In this document: in pieces, positions 49,186 to 61,860 of the stretch
Layout: each line of letters opens with the position of its first letter
Numbering within the stretch: position 1 is the first letter of the stretch
Assembly (NCBI GenBank): GCA_003339415.1
Contig: PDHQ01000014.1
Location: forward strand, 124,420 to 188,419
DNA from: Ophiocordyceps camponoti-saundersi (nom. inval.)
Lineage: Eukaryota; Ascomycota; Sordariomycetes; Hypocreales; Ophiocordycipitaceae
Length of the DNA stretch: 64,000 bases
Direction of reading: 5' to 3'
The notes under the pieces: generated by a model
What the model saw: only the letters and a program-made list of their open reading frames with translations
Databases searched by the model: none
What the model was told of the DNA's origin: nothing
Translations under genes and position numbers: made by a program

Positions 49186-51980
49186 ATGGCAGGATCCCAG
49201 CTGAAGCGGCTCAAAGCCTCTCTTCGGGAGCAGGGGATCACCGGACCGCAACAATCCAAGAAGCAGAAGCGCAAGGCGGCGCAGGATAGCCGGGCCCGGG
49301 GCGAGAAAAAGCTGCAGAGAGGTCTCGTCCTAGATGGCATCCGCCAGCAATTCAACCCATTCGACCTCAAGCATGCCGCACGAGGCCCAAAATTCGAGGT
49401 CACGACCAATCGCCCAGCTACAGGTGATGCTGCAAAGGGTATCCGAGGCCGGCCTACACAGGCCAGGGCTGCCGGTGAGGAGCGGGTATGTGCGCCACCC
49501 GCCCCTGAAGTCATCATCTCCTGACTCTTTTCTTGCAGCGCAAACAAACTCTACTCGTCGAAATGCAACGACGTAACAAAGTGGGCGGCATATTGGATCG
49601 ACGGTTTGGTGAAAACGACCCGACCATGGCACCGGAAGAAAAGATGCTGGAGCGGTTCGCACTCGAGAAGCAGCGAAGCCATAGGAAGAGATCACTATTC
49701 GACCTTGAGGACGATGAGACCTCGGAGGTCGGGCTCACACACATGGGCAAATCCCTGACTTTTGAGGACGAACCAGCCGATGACTTTGACGAGGAAGACC
49801 TGGATGCGGCCGACGACAGTGACGGCTCAGTCAGGGAGAGGCAACGGCTGAAAAGGGTCCGTTCCATGGCTGTCGTGGCGGGCGAAGAAGAGGAGACCGA
49901 GCAGCCGGAGCGCAAAAAAACAAAAAAGGAAGTGATGCAGGAAATCATTGCGAAGTCCAAAATGTACAAACACGAACGACAAGCAGCCAAGGAGGACGAT
50001 GACGAAATGCGCATCGAGCTTGACAAGGAATTGTCCGATATCCGAAACCTACTGTCTTCGACGACCTCGAATGTGAAGCGCTCGGGCCATGAAGAGGCGC
50101 CGGCTCCTACTATCGCAGGCACGGACAAAGACGTTTTCGAGAAGGAGTACGATCTTCAGGTGAAGCGCTTAGCGCAAGACAGACGAGCGCAACCCACCGA
50201 ACGCACCAAGACGGATGAAGAAAGGGCCAAAGAAGAATCGGAAAGACTCCAAAAGCTGGAGGAGAGAAGACAGAAGCGCATGAGGGGAGAGGAGGTCTCT
50301 GACAGTGAGAGCGACGGGGCCGAAAACAAGGCAGTTGAGACGACAGCTCAAGAAGAGGACGAGGACGAGGACGAGTTTGGCCTCGGCAGCGGACTTAGAA
50401 CACGGCCTACTGCCAAGGAGCTTGGGTTTGATGACGAGGACGACTTTCTCATCGACGACAATCTTGTCGCAAGCGGCTCCGACTTTGAAGATGTCGAAAG
50501 TGATTATGAAGACGACCTTGCTTCTGCTCAAGGCGAAGTTGACGTGGATGAAGATGACGAGGATGAGTTTACGAAAGGTCTTCTGAACGAGGAGGAGACT
50601 AGAAATCCGGTCTTCAAGTTAACCTCTACGCCGGGCCCCAACGCAATGAATCTGCCAAAATCAGATGATGATGGCCTTCCCTACACCTTTCCCTGCCCTC
50701 AGTCTCATGAAGAGTTTGTGGCTCTGACAGAAGCCTTCCCCCGAAGCAGTCTCCCGACAATCGTGCAACGAATCAGGGCGTTGTACCACCCTAAGCTCGA
50801 CAGTAAAAATAAGGAGAGGCTGTCTGGATTCGCCGCGGCACTTGTTGACTTTGTGTCAAGCCCCTGGGAGGAGAAAACAAGGCCGCCATTCTCGGTCTTG
50901 GAAAGTCTCGTGCGGCATATTCACTCCCTCGCCAAAATGTTTCCCGTCGAGGTCGGCAGTCGCTTTCGACATCATATTGGAGAAATGGGCCAAGCACGTC
51001 CCCTGGCTCTTCGGCCGTCGGATCTCATTCTTCTGACAGCAGTTGGGACCATCTTCCCAACGTCAGACCACTTTCACCAAGTTGTCACGCCGGCTATGCT
51101 GGTGATGGCGTGGTATCTCGGCCAATTTGTGCCTCGGGAGACGTCAGACTATGCTATTGGCGTATTCCTTTCGGTTCTCTCGCTACAGTACCAGCAGATG
51201 TCGAAGCGATATGTTCCTGAGGTGCTCAACTTTTGCCTCAATACTCTCTGCGCGCTGTCGCCTGTCAGCCCGACGGAACAACTTGGCAACTTTCCCGAGC
51301 ACGAGCCCTCTTGCGGCACTCGGATCGAAAACGCGCAGGCGATTCCGCTAAGACGACTGCGGTTTGCCGATTGCGATTCGTCCGACGTTGAGGGTGAACA
51401 GGCGGCTTCGCTCAAGGTTGCCCTCTTCGACACCTGCCTCCAAGTGGTGGATTCGGCTGCAGAGCTGTGGAGTGGGAAGAGCGCCTTTTTGGAGACGTTT
51501 GACCAGGCCGCCAGGGTGATAAGGCACTCGCGGAGCGAAGGGTGCCGGGAACACCTACCGGAACAGCTCCTGAATCGGGCGGAAAAGGTCGGGACAAAAC
51601 TCGAACGCATGCTTCGTCTAGCGCAGCTGTCTCGTCGACCGCTCGAACTTCATCATCATCGACCACTGGCGATCAAGACATTCATACCCAGGTTCGAGGA
51701 GAGGTTCGATCCGGACAAGCACTACGACCCGGATCGTGAGCGGGCCGAGCTGGCGAAGCTCAAGGCCGAGCACAAGAGGGAGCGTAAGGGGGTGATGAGG
51801 GAACTGAGAAAGGATGCCAACTTTATGGCGAGAGAGAAGCTGCGGATCAAGAAGGCCAAGGACGAGGCTTACGAGAAGAAGTACAAGAGGCTCATTGCCG
51901 AGATTCAGGGTGAGGAGGGACGAGAGGCGAATGAGTATGAGAGGGAGAAGAAGGCTCGTAAGCGGGCGAATAAGCGATGA
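49186..51980 (+). CDS. NOP14: Nucleolar protein Nop14 (SSU processome)
   Basis: Exons 49186-49485 and 49539-51980 give 913 residues. The start MAGSQLKRLKASLREQGI, the segment NPFDLKHAARGPKFEV, and RKQTLLVEMQRRNKVGGILDRRFGENDP (across and after the intron) are characteristic of Nop14. A long acidic middle follows (runs such as EEDEDEDEFG), then the helical C-terminal domain and a Lys/Arg-rich tail ending EKKARKRANKR, a probable nucleolar localisation segment. Nop14 joins Nop1/Emg1 and Noc4 in 18S rRNA processing and 40S assembly. The only intron has a GTATGT donor. Confidence 0.95.
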
Positions 51981-52728
51981 ACTGCTAGGATGAGCTGGCT
52001 TTTGTCTATAAGTATGTGTAGATTCGAGTATGATGGCAGAAAGTTTTCGAGATGGTCACGTCAGTTGGTGGAAAACCCCTGATAGTCTCGCGTCCCTTGG
52101 TTGTGATTTGCTCGCGGCAATATTAACGTAACGTCTCCGATTCTCAACTTCATGGTTTATCCACACTCTGCCTGACGACTCAGTTGCGTTCTTCTCGTCG
52201 TACGAAGCCCCTTGCTATATGCACCACTCATTTCCTTTTCCGTCGCTGCTGTGTCTTTCGAGTCTCCCATATCAAACATTTACCTGACGAGGCATCGAGA
52301 GAAGCGCCGCTTATTCGGTGAGTCAACTGCTTACTAATCTTCCCACGCCTCTTCCGGCACCTCCCAGCTGGCATTAGGTAAACAATCAACGTCTTCCGTC
52401 TCTTCTCACCAGTTTTCTAAACCTTTCCCTCGGTTCTCTCCAACATTCTCTTCTCCATCTTATCTACATGTTCTACACTCGTTTTCTCCGCTTCACTCTT
52501 CAAGAGCCGCTTAATTCCAATACAAAAAGGCGTCTACGGCCGAGCAGTCTGTGAGCTTTACTGACAAGAGCGCTTTCCATCGCGCCGTCCCCATCATCAG
52601 CCTGGAAACGGAAACAATAAAAGGGGAAAAAAAAAACCACCGTCAAATACAGATCTGCTAACCGTCGCTCTTTCTGTTTTCTCCCACATGCTTTCATCAA
52701 AGAGCAGGAGGAGCTTCTCTCATCGATC
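51981..52728. promoter_or_regulatory. Intergenic region and G-patch gene promoter/5' leader
   Basis: About 750 bases, with a pyrimidine-rich stretch (52190-52500) that suits a fungal core promoter. No coding sequence is supported. A spliced 5' leader is possible but unproven. Confidence 0.45.
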
Positions 52729-53685
52729 ATGTCGACCCCCTACGTGAAGAAGGAAGAGGAAGAGGATGAAGATGACGACTACATGAATATGACATTCGAC
52801 AACGCCAACCCCGTTCAGGAAACCTCGCTTCAGCGAACGACGCGTCTCAAAACAGAGTCTCGTGCCCGCGGCTTCGTAAAGTCCAAGGCGAAACGCCGCG
52901 CCGAGGCCGACGCCGAACGCGAAAAGGCCCTCTCCACCTCGCTGCTCGAAAACCCTCGCACCAAGAACAGCAAGGGCTTGGCCATGATGAACAAGATGGG
53001 CTTCACCGGCGGCGCTCTGGGCAACTGTCCCGACTCTTCCGTCTCTGCCGAACCCATCAAGCTCACCATCAAGGAGGGCCGCGGCGGAATCGGCCACCAG
53101 TCGAATAAGAAGCGTCGCCACCAGCAGCAGGAGGAAGAGGAACAAGCTGACGTAGAGAACCGTGAAGTCAAGGTACCTCGCATCGACCCAAGTGAATACC
53201 GCGAGCGTAACAGAGTTGTTTACGAAGAGAAAAGACTGAGGGACAACATAAGTGCCCTGCAGCGAATGGCGATGAAACTCGACGACAAAGTCCCTCACGA
53301 CCCAAGCATTCCTCGTCGTTCCCCGCTCAAGGACCTACCAGTCGTCTACCGGGGAGAAGTCCGTCTCCGCGAGAGGAAATTAAGAGAGAACAGAGCGCGT
53401 CTGCAAGCCCTCCACCGTCTCCCGACATACAGCGACGACGAGGCCGACGAGGACGACATCCTGGCCCTCGGTCTCAACAGGAGAAAAGCGAAGGACGTGG
53501 CGGCCGACGTGGACGACACGGACGACGAGCTGGATGGCTTCGAAGCGCAGTCCTCGCGCGACCAATATATTCAGATTCTTTCGTACCTGCGTCTTCACCA
53601 TAGGTACTGCTTCTGGTGCATGACCACGTACCCGGACGATGAGATGGAAGGCTGTCCCGGCGTGCTTGAGGAGGATCATGACTGA
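52729..53685 (+). CDS. GPATCH11: G-patch protein, GPATCH11-like, with C-terminal DUF4187
   Basis: A single exon of 318 codons. After an acidic N terminus comes a basic stretch, then a G-patch (about 80-125) with glycines in MGFTGGALG and GRGGIG. The C terminus ILSYLRLHHRYCFWCMTTY with a downstream Cys and EEDHD end is the DUF4187 motif that pairs with the G-patch in GPATCH11 (CCDC75). G-patch proteins activate DEAH helicases; GPATCH11 is linked to splicing factors and kinetochores in animals. A nuclear role in RNA processing is inferred. Confidence 0.85.
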   Translation: MSTPYVKKEEEEDEDDDYMNMTFDNANPVQETSLQRTTRLKTESRARGFVKSKAKRRAEADAEREKALSTSLLENPRTKNSKGLAMMNKMGFTGGALGNCPDSSVSAEPIKLTIKEGRGGIGHQSNKKRRHQQQEEEEQADVENREVKVPRIDPSEYRERNRVVYEEKRLRDNISALQRMAMKLDDKVPHDPSIPRRSPLKDLPVVYRGEVRLRERKLRENRARLQALHRLPTYSDDEADEDDILALGLNRRKAKDVAADVDDTDDELDGFEAQSSRDQYIQILSYLRLHHRYCFWCMTTYPDDEMEGCPGVLEEDHD

Positions 53686-54186
53686 GAATTCTTTGAGGGA
53701 GAGGGACAAGACGGGCATGGCCTGGAAGCAGAGGAGTTTCTGATAGACTCTTTTTCTTTCGCCTTGAATTGATGGAGCTTGCACTTACTGCTGTTTGCAT
53801 CTCGGTTCAAGCGTGCAGTAGAAATGGTATTCTCATAATGAAAGAGGACAGCTACGCTGCCGTGAACATCCGGCTGGCTTTAAGGCCAGCCTAGGCAGAG
53901 ATACATGTTGCAATCGTTTTCATGTGCTCTCTACTGGGTTATTCTTCCTTCGTCTTCTGTAGAGTATACGTCTACGGACAAGCAAAGGAGGAGCGAAAGA
54001 GCGTCGAGAGATCGGTTTAGAGATCAACTTCTCATCGTCATCCACACCGTTCTATTGACTCTATCTGCGAATCAATAAAGCAAAACATAGCAAAATCCTG
54101 CAACAGAAGCCAAGAAGAGCACGGCAGCGCGGATAAAAGCTAACGAGAAAAGGGGGGGATAAGTTGGATAGAAACACCCCGTTTCG
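53686..54186. other. Convergent intergenic region
   Basis: 500 bases between convergent stops. A small inverted motif GCTGGCTTTAAGGCCAGC (about 53871-53888) could fold as a hairpin. No gene is seen. Confidence 0.4.
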
Positions 54187-56525
54187 TCACTCCTGATCGC
54201 ACTCGATGCTGATATTCTTGGACGCCACCATAATGTCCTTGAAGAAGATTTCGAAATCCAGCGACATGCCGTTGGGCACCATCTTAATCTCATACGGAAT
54301 CTGACGAACCGTGTTACCAGCCGAGTTGGTGAAGCTGGGCAGGCTGTCAAAGTTGGGGATCTTGGCCCAGCGGATGGCACAGAGTCGCGACACGTCCTCG
54401 GCAAACCTGTAGGGAGGAGGAGTTGCGGTTGAAATGACTATTTCGGTTGTGATTTCTTCCTCGGGGGATTCGACGTCTTGCCAGAAGGCTTTGGCGACGG
54501 GGGAGTTGATCCCTAGTGTTTCGCCCTGTCATCTGTCGTTACTTTTTTGTTCTCTATGATGAATCATGGACAGGATAATCTGAAAAGGGAGACTCACCAT
54601 TGTTATAAACCACTGAACCTGGTTGACGGCCAGATACTCCCTTTCGAGAGGGCACCATTCTCTGTCTCGAGCGTCGTGCTCGCCCATCGTCCACGGTAGG
54701 ATATTGACCGTCGTTCCGTAGCTGGCACGAGCGACGCGGGCGTCGACGGTAGCCCATGGGTTGGCACACGTCTGGCTTAGGCCTCGGAGGAGAGCGCCAC
54801 GGCATACGGCCGTCCACCTGTATCTAGTTCAATATTTTGGCTTCAAGGATGAAGGGGTGATAAAGGGCAGGGGATAACTCACGGCTTGTCTCCTTGGGGT
54901 TGCATCACCTCGGTCGGGAAGCCATGATCAAAAATAGCATCCGTCAGTGCCTTGTACAGCACCCTCGACTTGCCGAATCCTCCGACTAGGAAAACGTACT
55001 GTTAAAGAAAAGGGAAAGACGTAGAGGTTAGCCAAGGAATCCAGATTCTTCATCTCTTCCAGTGACTTACGTCGGGAACCTTGTTGAATTTGCCCTTGGT
55101 TTCAAACATTTGCTTGCAAACAAGGTCGACAATGTCGGCCACGATGGGCTTGTAGATGTCTGCAATCTCCTGTCTGAATTGTAGTCAGTACCTACTACTG
55201 ATTCCGAACGAGGAACTTGTTGACTTACTTGGATATCTTCACGTTGAATGATGTTTGACCCGACGAAACGGGCACCCCGACTTCCATGTCCTCGATATGG
55301 TCGGTTTTGATGCCATGCTCCCAGTAGCGTTCTATGAGTTGGTGGATTCCAGCTCGTCCCAGCTGTTGCCAGTCGTTCGCGGGTACCTTTGACTTCAGCA
55401 GCTCTTGAAAACGTTCGTCGAGGCATATGGCGCCGCGCAGGATTCCTATGTAGATGGGTTATCGCGAGTTCATCAAGGGGGAGGGGGAGAAAGAAGAAAA
55501 GAGCTTACCATCCCCCTTGACACTTTCCCGTAACTGGACGGGTGATTCCCGTTGGCATTTGTAGGTGATAACATCCTTGATAAAGAAAATACAAGAGTCA
55601 ACAAAAGGCAGCGAAGCGGAAGAATAGAGCTTAACTTACGACGGTACCGCCGCCAGCGTCACAGACGACGAAATGATCATTCTTCTGAATCAAGGTATCG
55701 ATTAGTTTTCCATGTCTGTCAGGAAATCAGCCCAAAACTCACCTTGATAGAAGCTCTGCCTCGAGAATCCCGCATGACAGCTACGGCAGCTGCCTCGGGC
55801 TCAGAGACAAAGTCCAACGTGACCTTGTCCGACAGAATACCGGCGTGTACGAGAGCCTGCTGCATCCTGTTGCGAGCGTATAAAGGCCAGATTGCCGGGA
55901 CTGTGACGATCAGATGGAAGGGCAGGGAAGCGACCTGTCTCTTCCCCATGGATCTCTCCATTTCTTCGATGCCGTATCCCCATAACTGTCTGAGAAAGTC
56001 GCCGATGACCTCGACCGCATGACGGTTGCTGCTCTGCATCTGTCGTTTCGCCTCCTTTATATGATGCGAATCGCGGATATAATCTGGCAAGTCCTCCTCG
56101 TCGAGCAACAGTAGTTTGAACCACTTAAGCGGAACGTCTTTGGGGGAGATTCGGTACCCCCAAGAGATCCCATCGTGGCCATACAGTAGCGTCGTGAGCA
56201 CCTTTTTCTTATCGCCCTGGGCAAAGTTGTAGGACGAATAGTTGGAGATGACATTGATGTCGTCTTCATCGAGGCCCCAGGCAATGCCCGAGTATCTGCA
56301 GGCGAAGCATCAGCAGGGTGAAGAGAGAGGGGAAGGAAAAGGACGAGATGAAGAGACGGGAAGGAAAGGGACGGGAGGAAGAGACGGGAAGGAAGGAGGC
56401 GGGGCAGGAAAATGGCGATAAGGAAACAGACAAGAAAGGGAAGGAATAACGTACGTAGTTCCGAAATCCAGTCCTACGGAGATGCTTCGTGGAGCGTTGG
56501 AAGCCTTACGCTTCCGAGAATTCAT
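54187..56525 (-). CDS. Hsp70-like ATPase-domain protein
   Basis: Nine minus-strand exons (56525-56455, 56295-55743, 55684-55640, 55575-55509, 55445-55229, 55173-55071, 54998-54883, 54817-54598, 54525-54187) give 576 residues. Actin/Hsp70 fold motifs: phosphate-1 GLDFGTTYSGIAWG (about 18-31, across intron one), phosphate-2 VVCDAGGGTVDVITY (about 213-227), and adenosine motif FLVGGFGKSRVL (about 354-365). No canonical beta-sandwich substrate domain follows; the remainder is shorter and divergent, as in the HSPA12-like and orphan Hsp70-like proteins that multiplied in filamentous ascomycetes. Role is unknown; a regulated ATPase in stress or recognition is possible. The 159-nt first intron carries a purine-rich imperfect repeat (GACGGGAAGGA, + strand). 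Confidence 0.87.
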
Positions 56526-57608
56526 CGTGATGAGCTTTTTTTGGTCAGACGAGTATGATAGATTCAGTGACCAGGTTAAGAGAAGTTTAAAGAGGGGATG
56601 ATGATGGGGAAGTTGGTTGATCAAAAGAGTAGGGGGAAGATGGAGGGAAGAGACTGCGTTGGGCAGAGGAGAACATGATGTGCGTTTTATTTGGGGTGGG
56701 AAGAGGCAGAAGGGGAGGCAGAAGGGGAAGCAGAGCCAACAGCTGTCAACTGGCCCGGCTGTCTGTCAGCTGGCATCTGCGCAGGCGAGAATAACGAGGA
56801 GGATTTCGAGCCCAATGCCCCGTGTCTCCCCAGCTTAGTCTTTCCTGGAGCTTCTTTTTCCCATCAATAGCTCTCTATCGTCAACTCCGTACTCGCGGGA
56901 CGGGATTCTGCTTCTATCACTGCCTTGATCGCTCCTTTAATCACTGCCTTTCCTACTACCCTAATGTGCGCCTCCATCTATGCCTACCTATATCGCCGTC
57001 TTCATCTGTGCTTTTGGTGAGCTCGCAACACATGAGAATGACTACACCACTGGTATCGTCTGATTGGCTGACTACCTAGGTATCTATCTATCTACCTACC
57101 TACCTACCAGGCTGGAAGAGTCACGTATGTGCTCGGTTGTGAGCGTCTTCAAAGAGGGATTCCAGTCCTCCCGGGTCAAGGTCAAAGATAATACCTACTA
57201 GTGGTAGGCAAAGAGGCGTCGAAGCGAGCACAGCCACAATACGATGAATGGCTGGACCTTGGATTCCTATAGAATGAATAGGAAACTGCCTTGCTATTGT
57301 TCTTGCCCACAATGGGCGGGCAGGCGAATAAACCCTCCTCGTCTCTCTCTCTCCGCCCTCTCTCACTCCTCTCTCTCTCACTCCTCCCTCTCCCCCCCCC
57401 CTCTCTCACCTCTCTTCTTCCCTTCTCTTCTTCCCTTTCTTTCTTCCCTCTCTCCTCAATTCTCTACATCACCCATTGACATACACTTCATACATATACC
57501 AAGGCATACACACGCATATACACACATACTATCTTATTCGCATCATCTTTCTCTTGCGTCCGAAATAGTCTTGCAACATCTTCCCAATTCGAGGAATTTA
57601 AGCAGAAC
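56526..57608. promoter_or_regulatory. Divergent intergenic region
   Basis: Contains the promoters of the Hsp70-like and coiled-coil genes. Notable sequences are GGCAGAAGGGGAGGCAGAAGGGGA (56705-56728), a TATC/TACC repeat (57082-57108), and a long CT-rich stretch (57330-57450) just before the coiled-coil gene, probably its leader. No gene is supported. Confidence 0.45.
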
Positions 57609-59275
57609 ATGACGCGCGAGAAGGCTTCGGCGAAGACGGACGAGCACGACAGTGAACCATGCCAATCATCCGAGGAAGGGTCTGTCTATGAGGCTTCTGA
57701 CGCCAACAAGGGAAAAGGTGAGCGATCATTTCAATTTCGTGCCCATTCTTTTCACTCCACCATCACTTTGAGTACTCACCGTCCTTCAGCAGCCACTCGC
57801 AAAACCATCAATATTATTAAGAAGAGGCCTATTTCCGACAAGGCCTCGGATACCGTCACGTCGAACCAAAGGGGCAGAAAATCAGCCAGACTTACTACCG
57901 CCCCCAGAGGCGGGAGAAATGCAAAGAATGAGTCTTCTCGCCAGACGGAGGGCTTGAACGGCGACATATTGAATGAAAACGTCCGCTGGTTTCAGCAGAG
58001 AATCAACGACACGGAAGCTCATAACAATGAGCTGAAGCGTCAAATCCAAGAGGCCAATGGGGATGCGAAGAAGGGGATTCAGAAAGTCAAAGAGTTCCAG
58101 GAGAAGCTTCTCATTGAACAAGAGGAAAACAAATCGGCCAAACGAAAGATCTCAGAGCTTGAGGATGAGGTTGCCAAATGGATTGGGGAGTATGACGATT
58201 GCGTCGCAGAATTGCCCAGGCCCTATTACGGAGACCCAGACAAGGTGACCGACGACACCATCACTGCGAAATGGGCCAGGCTGGAGTACACCATTTTCGC
58301 CCTCGTCAGCGGCTGTCTGAAGATGACGCCTGACCAGATCGGCCAGAGCCTTTCTGACTTCGTGAAACCCAATGTCATTGAGCATTGCAAGAGGAAACCC
58401 TTCTTGGCCGACGTCGTCATTCAGAAGGTCATCTGGGACATGATTTGTCTTACCATTTTCTCAGGAGAGGGGCGCCTCTGGGGTGGCTCTTTTGGAAGAC
58501 TCTTCATGAAAATGATCAGACAGCTGCGGAGTAAGTTGATGAGTCTCCTTCTTTTCTTAACTTTCACCTGCTGACCAAGAACTTCTCCTTTCATCTAGCC
58601 TCTGACCCGGACAACATTGTGAACCTTGGTCTCATAAGCAGATTGAAGTTCAAGATCGCAAAGGACGTCGAAGAGCTTATACCTCAGGACAAAGACGCCA
58701 TCAAAGCCGCGGCTAACGATGTCATCAATTGTTTCTCGGGCTTTGTTCGCGAGGGGAAACGTGAAGTTTTCGAGAAATACGTCCACAAGATATTCAAGAA
58801 GGCCCTCAAGATCCAGAGTATCTTCATTAGATCCAAGGCCATCTTCGTCGTTCATCTCCACCCGGGCAGCGAGGGAGATCGCTTTGACCCCAACAAGATG
58901 AGAATCAATATAACCGACTCGTGGGACCTGGAGAACGAAGACCTTCGACTCGACTTCTTTGTCAGCCCGGGAGTCGTGAAGATTGGGACAGCAGGCGGTG
59001 ACAAGTTCGATTGCTCGGGCTTCGTCTGCAAAGGTAGCGTTGTGGTGCATGCCCACAAGGAGTCGCCTCAGGAGGAGTCGCCTCAGAAGGAGTCGCCTCA
59101 GAAGGAGTCGCCTCAGGAGGAGTCATCGGACCCGATTACGGAGGAGTCGCCTCAGGAGGAGTCATCGGATCCGATTACCGAGGAGTCGCCTCAGGAGGAG
59201 TCATCGGATCCGATTACCGAGGACGTCTCCGAGAAAGAAGACACCTCTTTCGTGAAGATTGAAACTCCCAAGTGA
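57609..59275 (+). CDS. Hypothetical coiled-coil protein with acidic C-terminal repeats
   Basis: Exons 57609-57717, 57790-58530 and 58599-59275 give 508 residues. The first intron is 72 nt, a multiple of three without a stop, so retention would simply add 24 residues; it has a GTGAGC donor, CTCAC branch and TTCAG acceptor. A basic Ser/Thr-rich head is followed by a coiled coil (about 95-170), a globular helical part with KVTDDTITAKWARLEYTIF (about 200-280), a second folded part, and a tail (about 436-492) of repeated S-P-Q-E-E-S and E-E-S-S-D-P-I-T units. I recognise no family. Similar coiled-coil proteins of unknown role are common in Hypocreales. Confidence 0.75.
59056..59222 (+). repeat. 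Coding tandem repeats in acidic tail
   Basis: A 15-base unit (GAGTCGCCTCAGGAG or ...AAG) is repeated and then merges into three 42-base units ending GATCCGATTACCGAG. All copies keep the reading frame, so the tail can lengthen or shorten without frameshift. Confidence 0.88.
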
Positions 59276-59323
59276 GAGATACAAGCTGTTACTGTATGTG
59301 ACTTGGCTTGAGTCCTATGCAGT

Positions 59324-59361
59324 TCACGACGTTTGGATGAAGGTGTCACGACGTTTGGATG
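59324..59361. repeat. Short direct repeat downstream of the coiled-coil gene
   Basis: TCACGACGTTTGGATG occurs at 59324-59339 and again at 59346-59361, 22 bases apart. It lies between the last gene and the degraded retroelement. Purpose unknown. Confidence 0.85.
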
Positions 59362-61800
59362 GAGCACCTTCGTGAAACGGTATTTTAGCAAAGTCGTCGA
59401 GTGCCTAGGTAGTCAGGTAGTTAGTTACCAGGGTAGTCAATCAGTCAATGAAAAGGTCGATCAGTATCTAAAGCAGTAGCTTCTTCACATCACTCTGCTC
59501 ATCTCTTCATAGTATACGGATAGAAAGACACAAACAAGGATCTAGTAGATTCCTAAAACGACTCAGCACTCCTCCCTTACTCCCCCCCTTCCGGCCCATT
59601 ACTCCCCCATATAGGTAAACTACTGTTTATTTATTGTTTAGTTAGTTCTGCTTACGTAGGCACCCTACGTGCCACGTATAAATACCCCTACTATTACTAG
59701 ATAGTATATATATAGACGATTCAGAACCTACTTCTATTTTCTATGATTTCTATACATATAGAGAGCCTAACTAATACTAATTAGTAGCGTTAGGTAACGT
59801 TATAGATAGCAAGGTCGGAAAAGATAGTTCGAACGAGGGAGATAGAGTCTATTAGAACTCGTAACTATGCTAAGGAGGAAACGTGGTTACGGATAGCGAC
59901 CCTAGACCCTTATCGAACCTTAGACCGTTATTTTCGGCATTCTAAGGAGCGTTAGTAACGCACCTAAAGAGAGATAGTAAAGATAGGTACCCCTTAGGGC
60001 GTAGGCTCTATATAGGAAGACTAGAGGATAAACGAAGAACGGAAAAAATAAGCCCTTAGCTATATAATAATCTTAAAGCCGTTATAGCGACTTATCGATA
60101 TAGATTTATAGAAAAGTAATATCGAGAAAGAGGTAGCGATACCTTAGCTCTTAAATATATATATCGTAAAGTTTATTTCGGATATAGAGTAGAATATTAC
60201 TAACTAAGGTTCTATTCTTCTCGACGCTTTCTAAGATTACTTTTAGGACTAGAACGAGGAAAAGTAGGATATAGTAAAGAAGGACCTTAAGCGACTACTC
60301 CGTAATATATTATATCGCCGCGGGATATATATAGGACTAAAGAATAGTCCCTATAGACCCTAGTTTATTACTCTATAGGCGATAGATTACCTTATAAGAT
60401 AGCTAGCATAGGTATACGATATTACGATATTCGAAACGGGTATTACGATATTACGGGCCCTCCGACCGGCTACTTCGGGCCTTACTTTACCTAAAAGATC
60501 GTCCGACTATAAAGGTTTATAAGTTAAAAAGGAGGTAAAGTAAGAGCGGATACGTCCTTATAGAATAGGGGCCTAGGACCTCCCCTAATCCTAAGAACCG
60601 GCTAACTATAATTTTTCGCTACCCTAGGAAGCCTCCGATCGGGGATCACTTACGCGATACGTTATATCGCTAAGGCGCACTACCCCGTACTTTATACCGG
60701 CACCGGAGGATAATACTAATAAGAATATACTATACGCTTAAGTAACTACTATATACTAACCGCCGCGATCGGAGGAATATATACGAGTCGATACGATAAT
60801 AAGTATACTACTAATAATAATATACTTAATAATAGGAAACCTTATAACCTATTACTTTAAAGCCCCGGATAAGGTTATATAATACTTTTAGGACGACCTA
60901 TCTCTAGGCTAAAATAGGGCTGCTATACCGGCTACGCCGGGCCTACGTAGGGCTAATATAGGCTAGTATAATAATATAGCGTAGCTAGCGATAATTACGA
61001 TATAAGTAATAAACTATACTAATAACGATCTTTTATCGATCCTAATAGAGGTTTATATAATACTACTACTAGTAATATATTAGAACTAAGTTAATAATAA
61101 GGAAATAGTACTAAGGTTTGCAAAAGTATAGGATCGAAGCCGAAATTATACTAGCGAACCTTATAACTTACTCGATAATAAAGTCCAACTTATACTTAAT
61201 ATATACTATAATCTCTAAGTGCACCTAGGCTCGTTCTATACTCTATTACTAAGGATCCTAACCGGATAAGTATAAACATACTACGTATAGTATATCGAAT
61301 AAGATAATATATTCACCGATATATACCTCTAATTTAAAAAGTACTTCGATACTAAGGTAAATTATAGTTACTACTATACTAATTAGACTACGATTACCTT
61401 CCGCATAGTCTAAAGGAAGAATCCTAAGTTAATATTATACGAAGTCCTATAGAAATTATTTAAGAAGTTACGCCTCTACTAGAGAGCGCTCGGACCTTAG
61501 TACGAGGGCGACCTCCCTCTTCGCACCGCGATAGTAAACGCGTATCGAGGCGTGCTAAAGCTAGATTATACTCTTTTTAAACCCGCGACCGAGGTTAAGA
61601 CGCTTTAAGCGGACTTACGGTCCTTACTTAAGATATACCTCGCTCGTATACTATTATATTAGTTTACCACGGAAAATACCGTTAAAGGAGTGGCCTACTA
61701 TCTTAACTATACGTACTTAGATACTAAGGTAAAGGGCCTACGTAGGGCCGGCATAAAACCTACTTAGCGCTAAACTTAGCTTAGTATATAGAAGAAAAAG

Positions 61801-61860
61801 TGCTTCGTTTATAATAAAGAAGGTTATTAGTTAATACGTTATACGGAATAAGAAAGAAAG
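61801..61860 (+). pseudogene. Remnant of gag CCHC zinc knuckle
   Basis: In the frame starting at 61801 the sequence reads C-F-V-Y-N-K-E-G-Y-stop, with Tyr where Cys is expected and stops where Trp is expected. TGT to TAT and TGG to TAG are single G-to-A changes, as RIP makes on the opposite strand. Confidence 0.7.
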
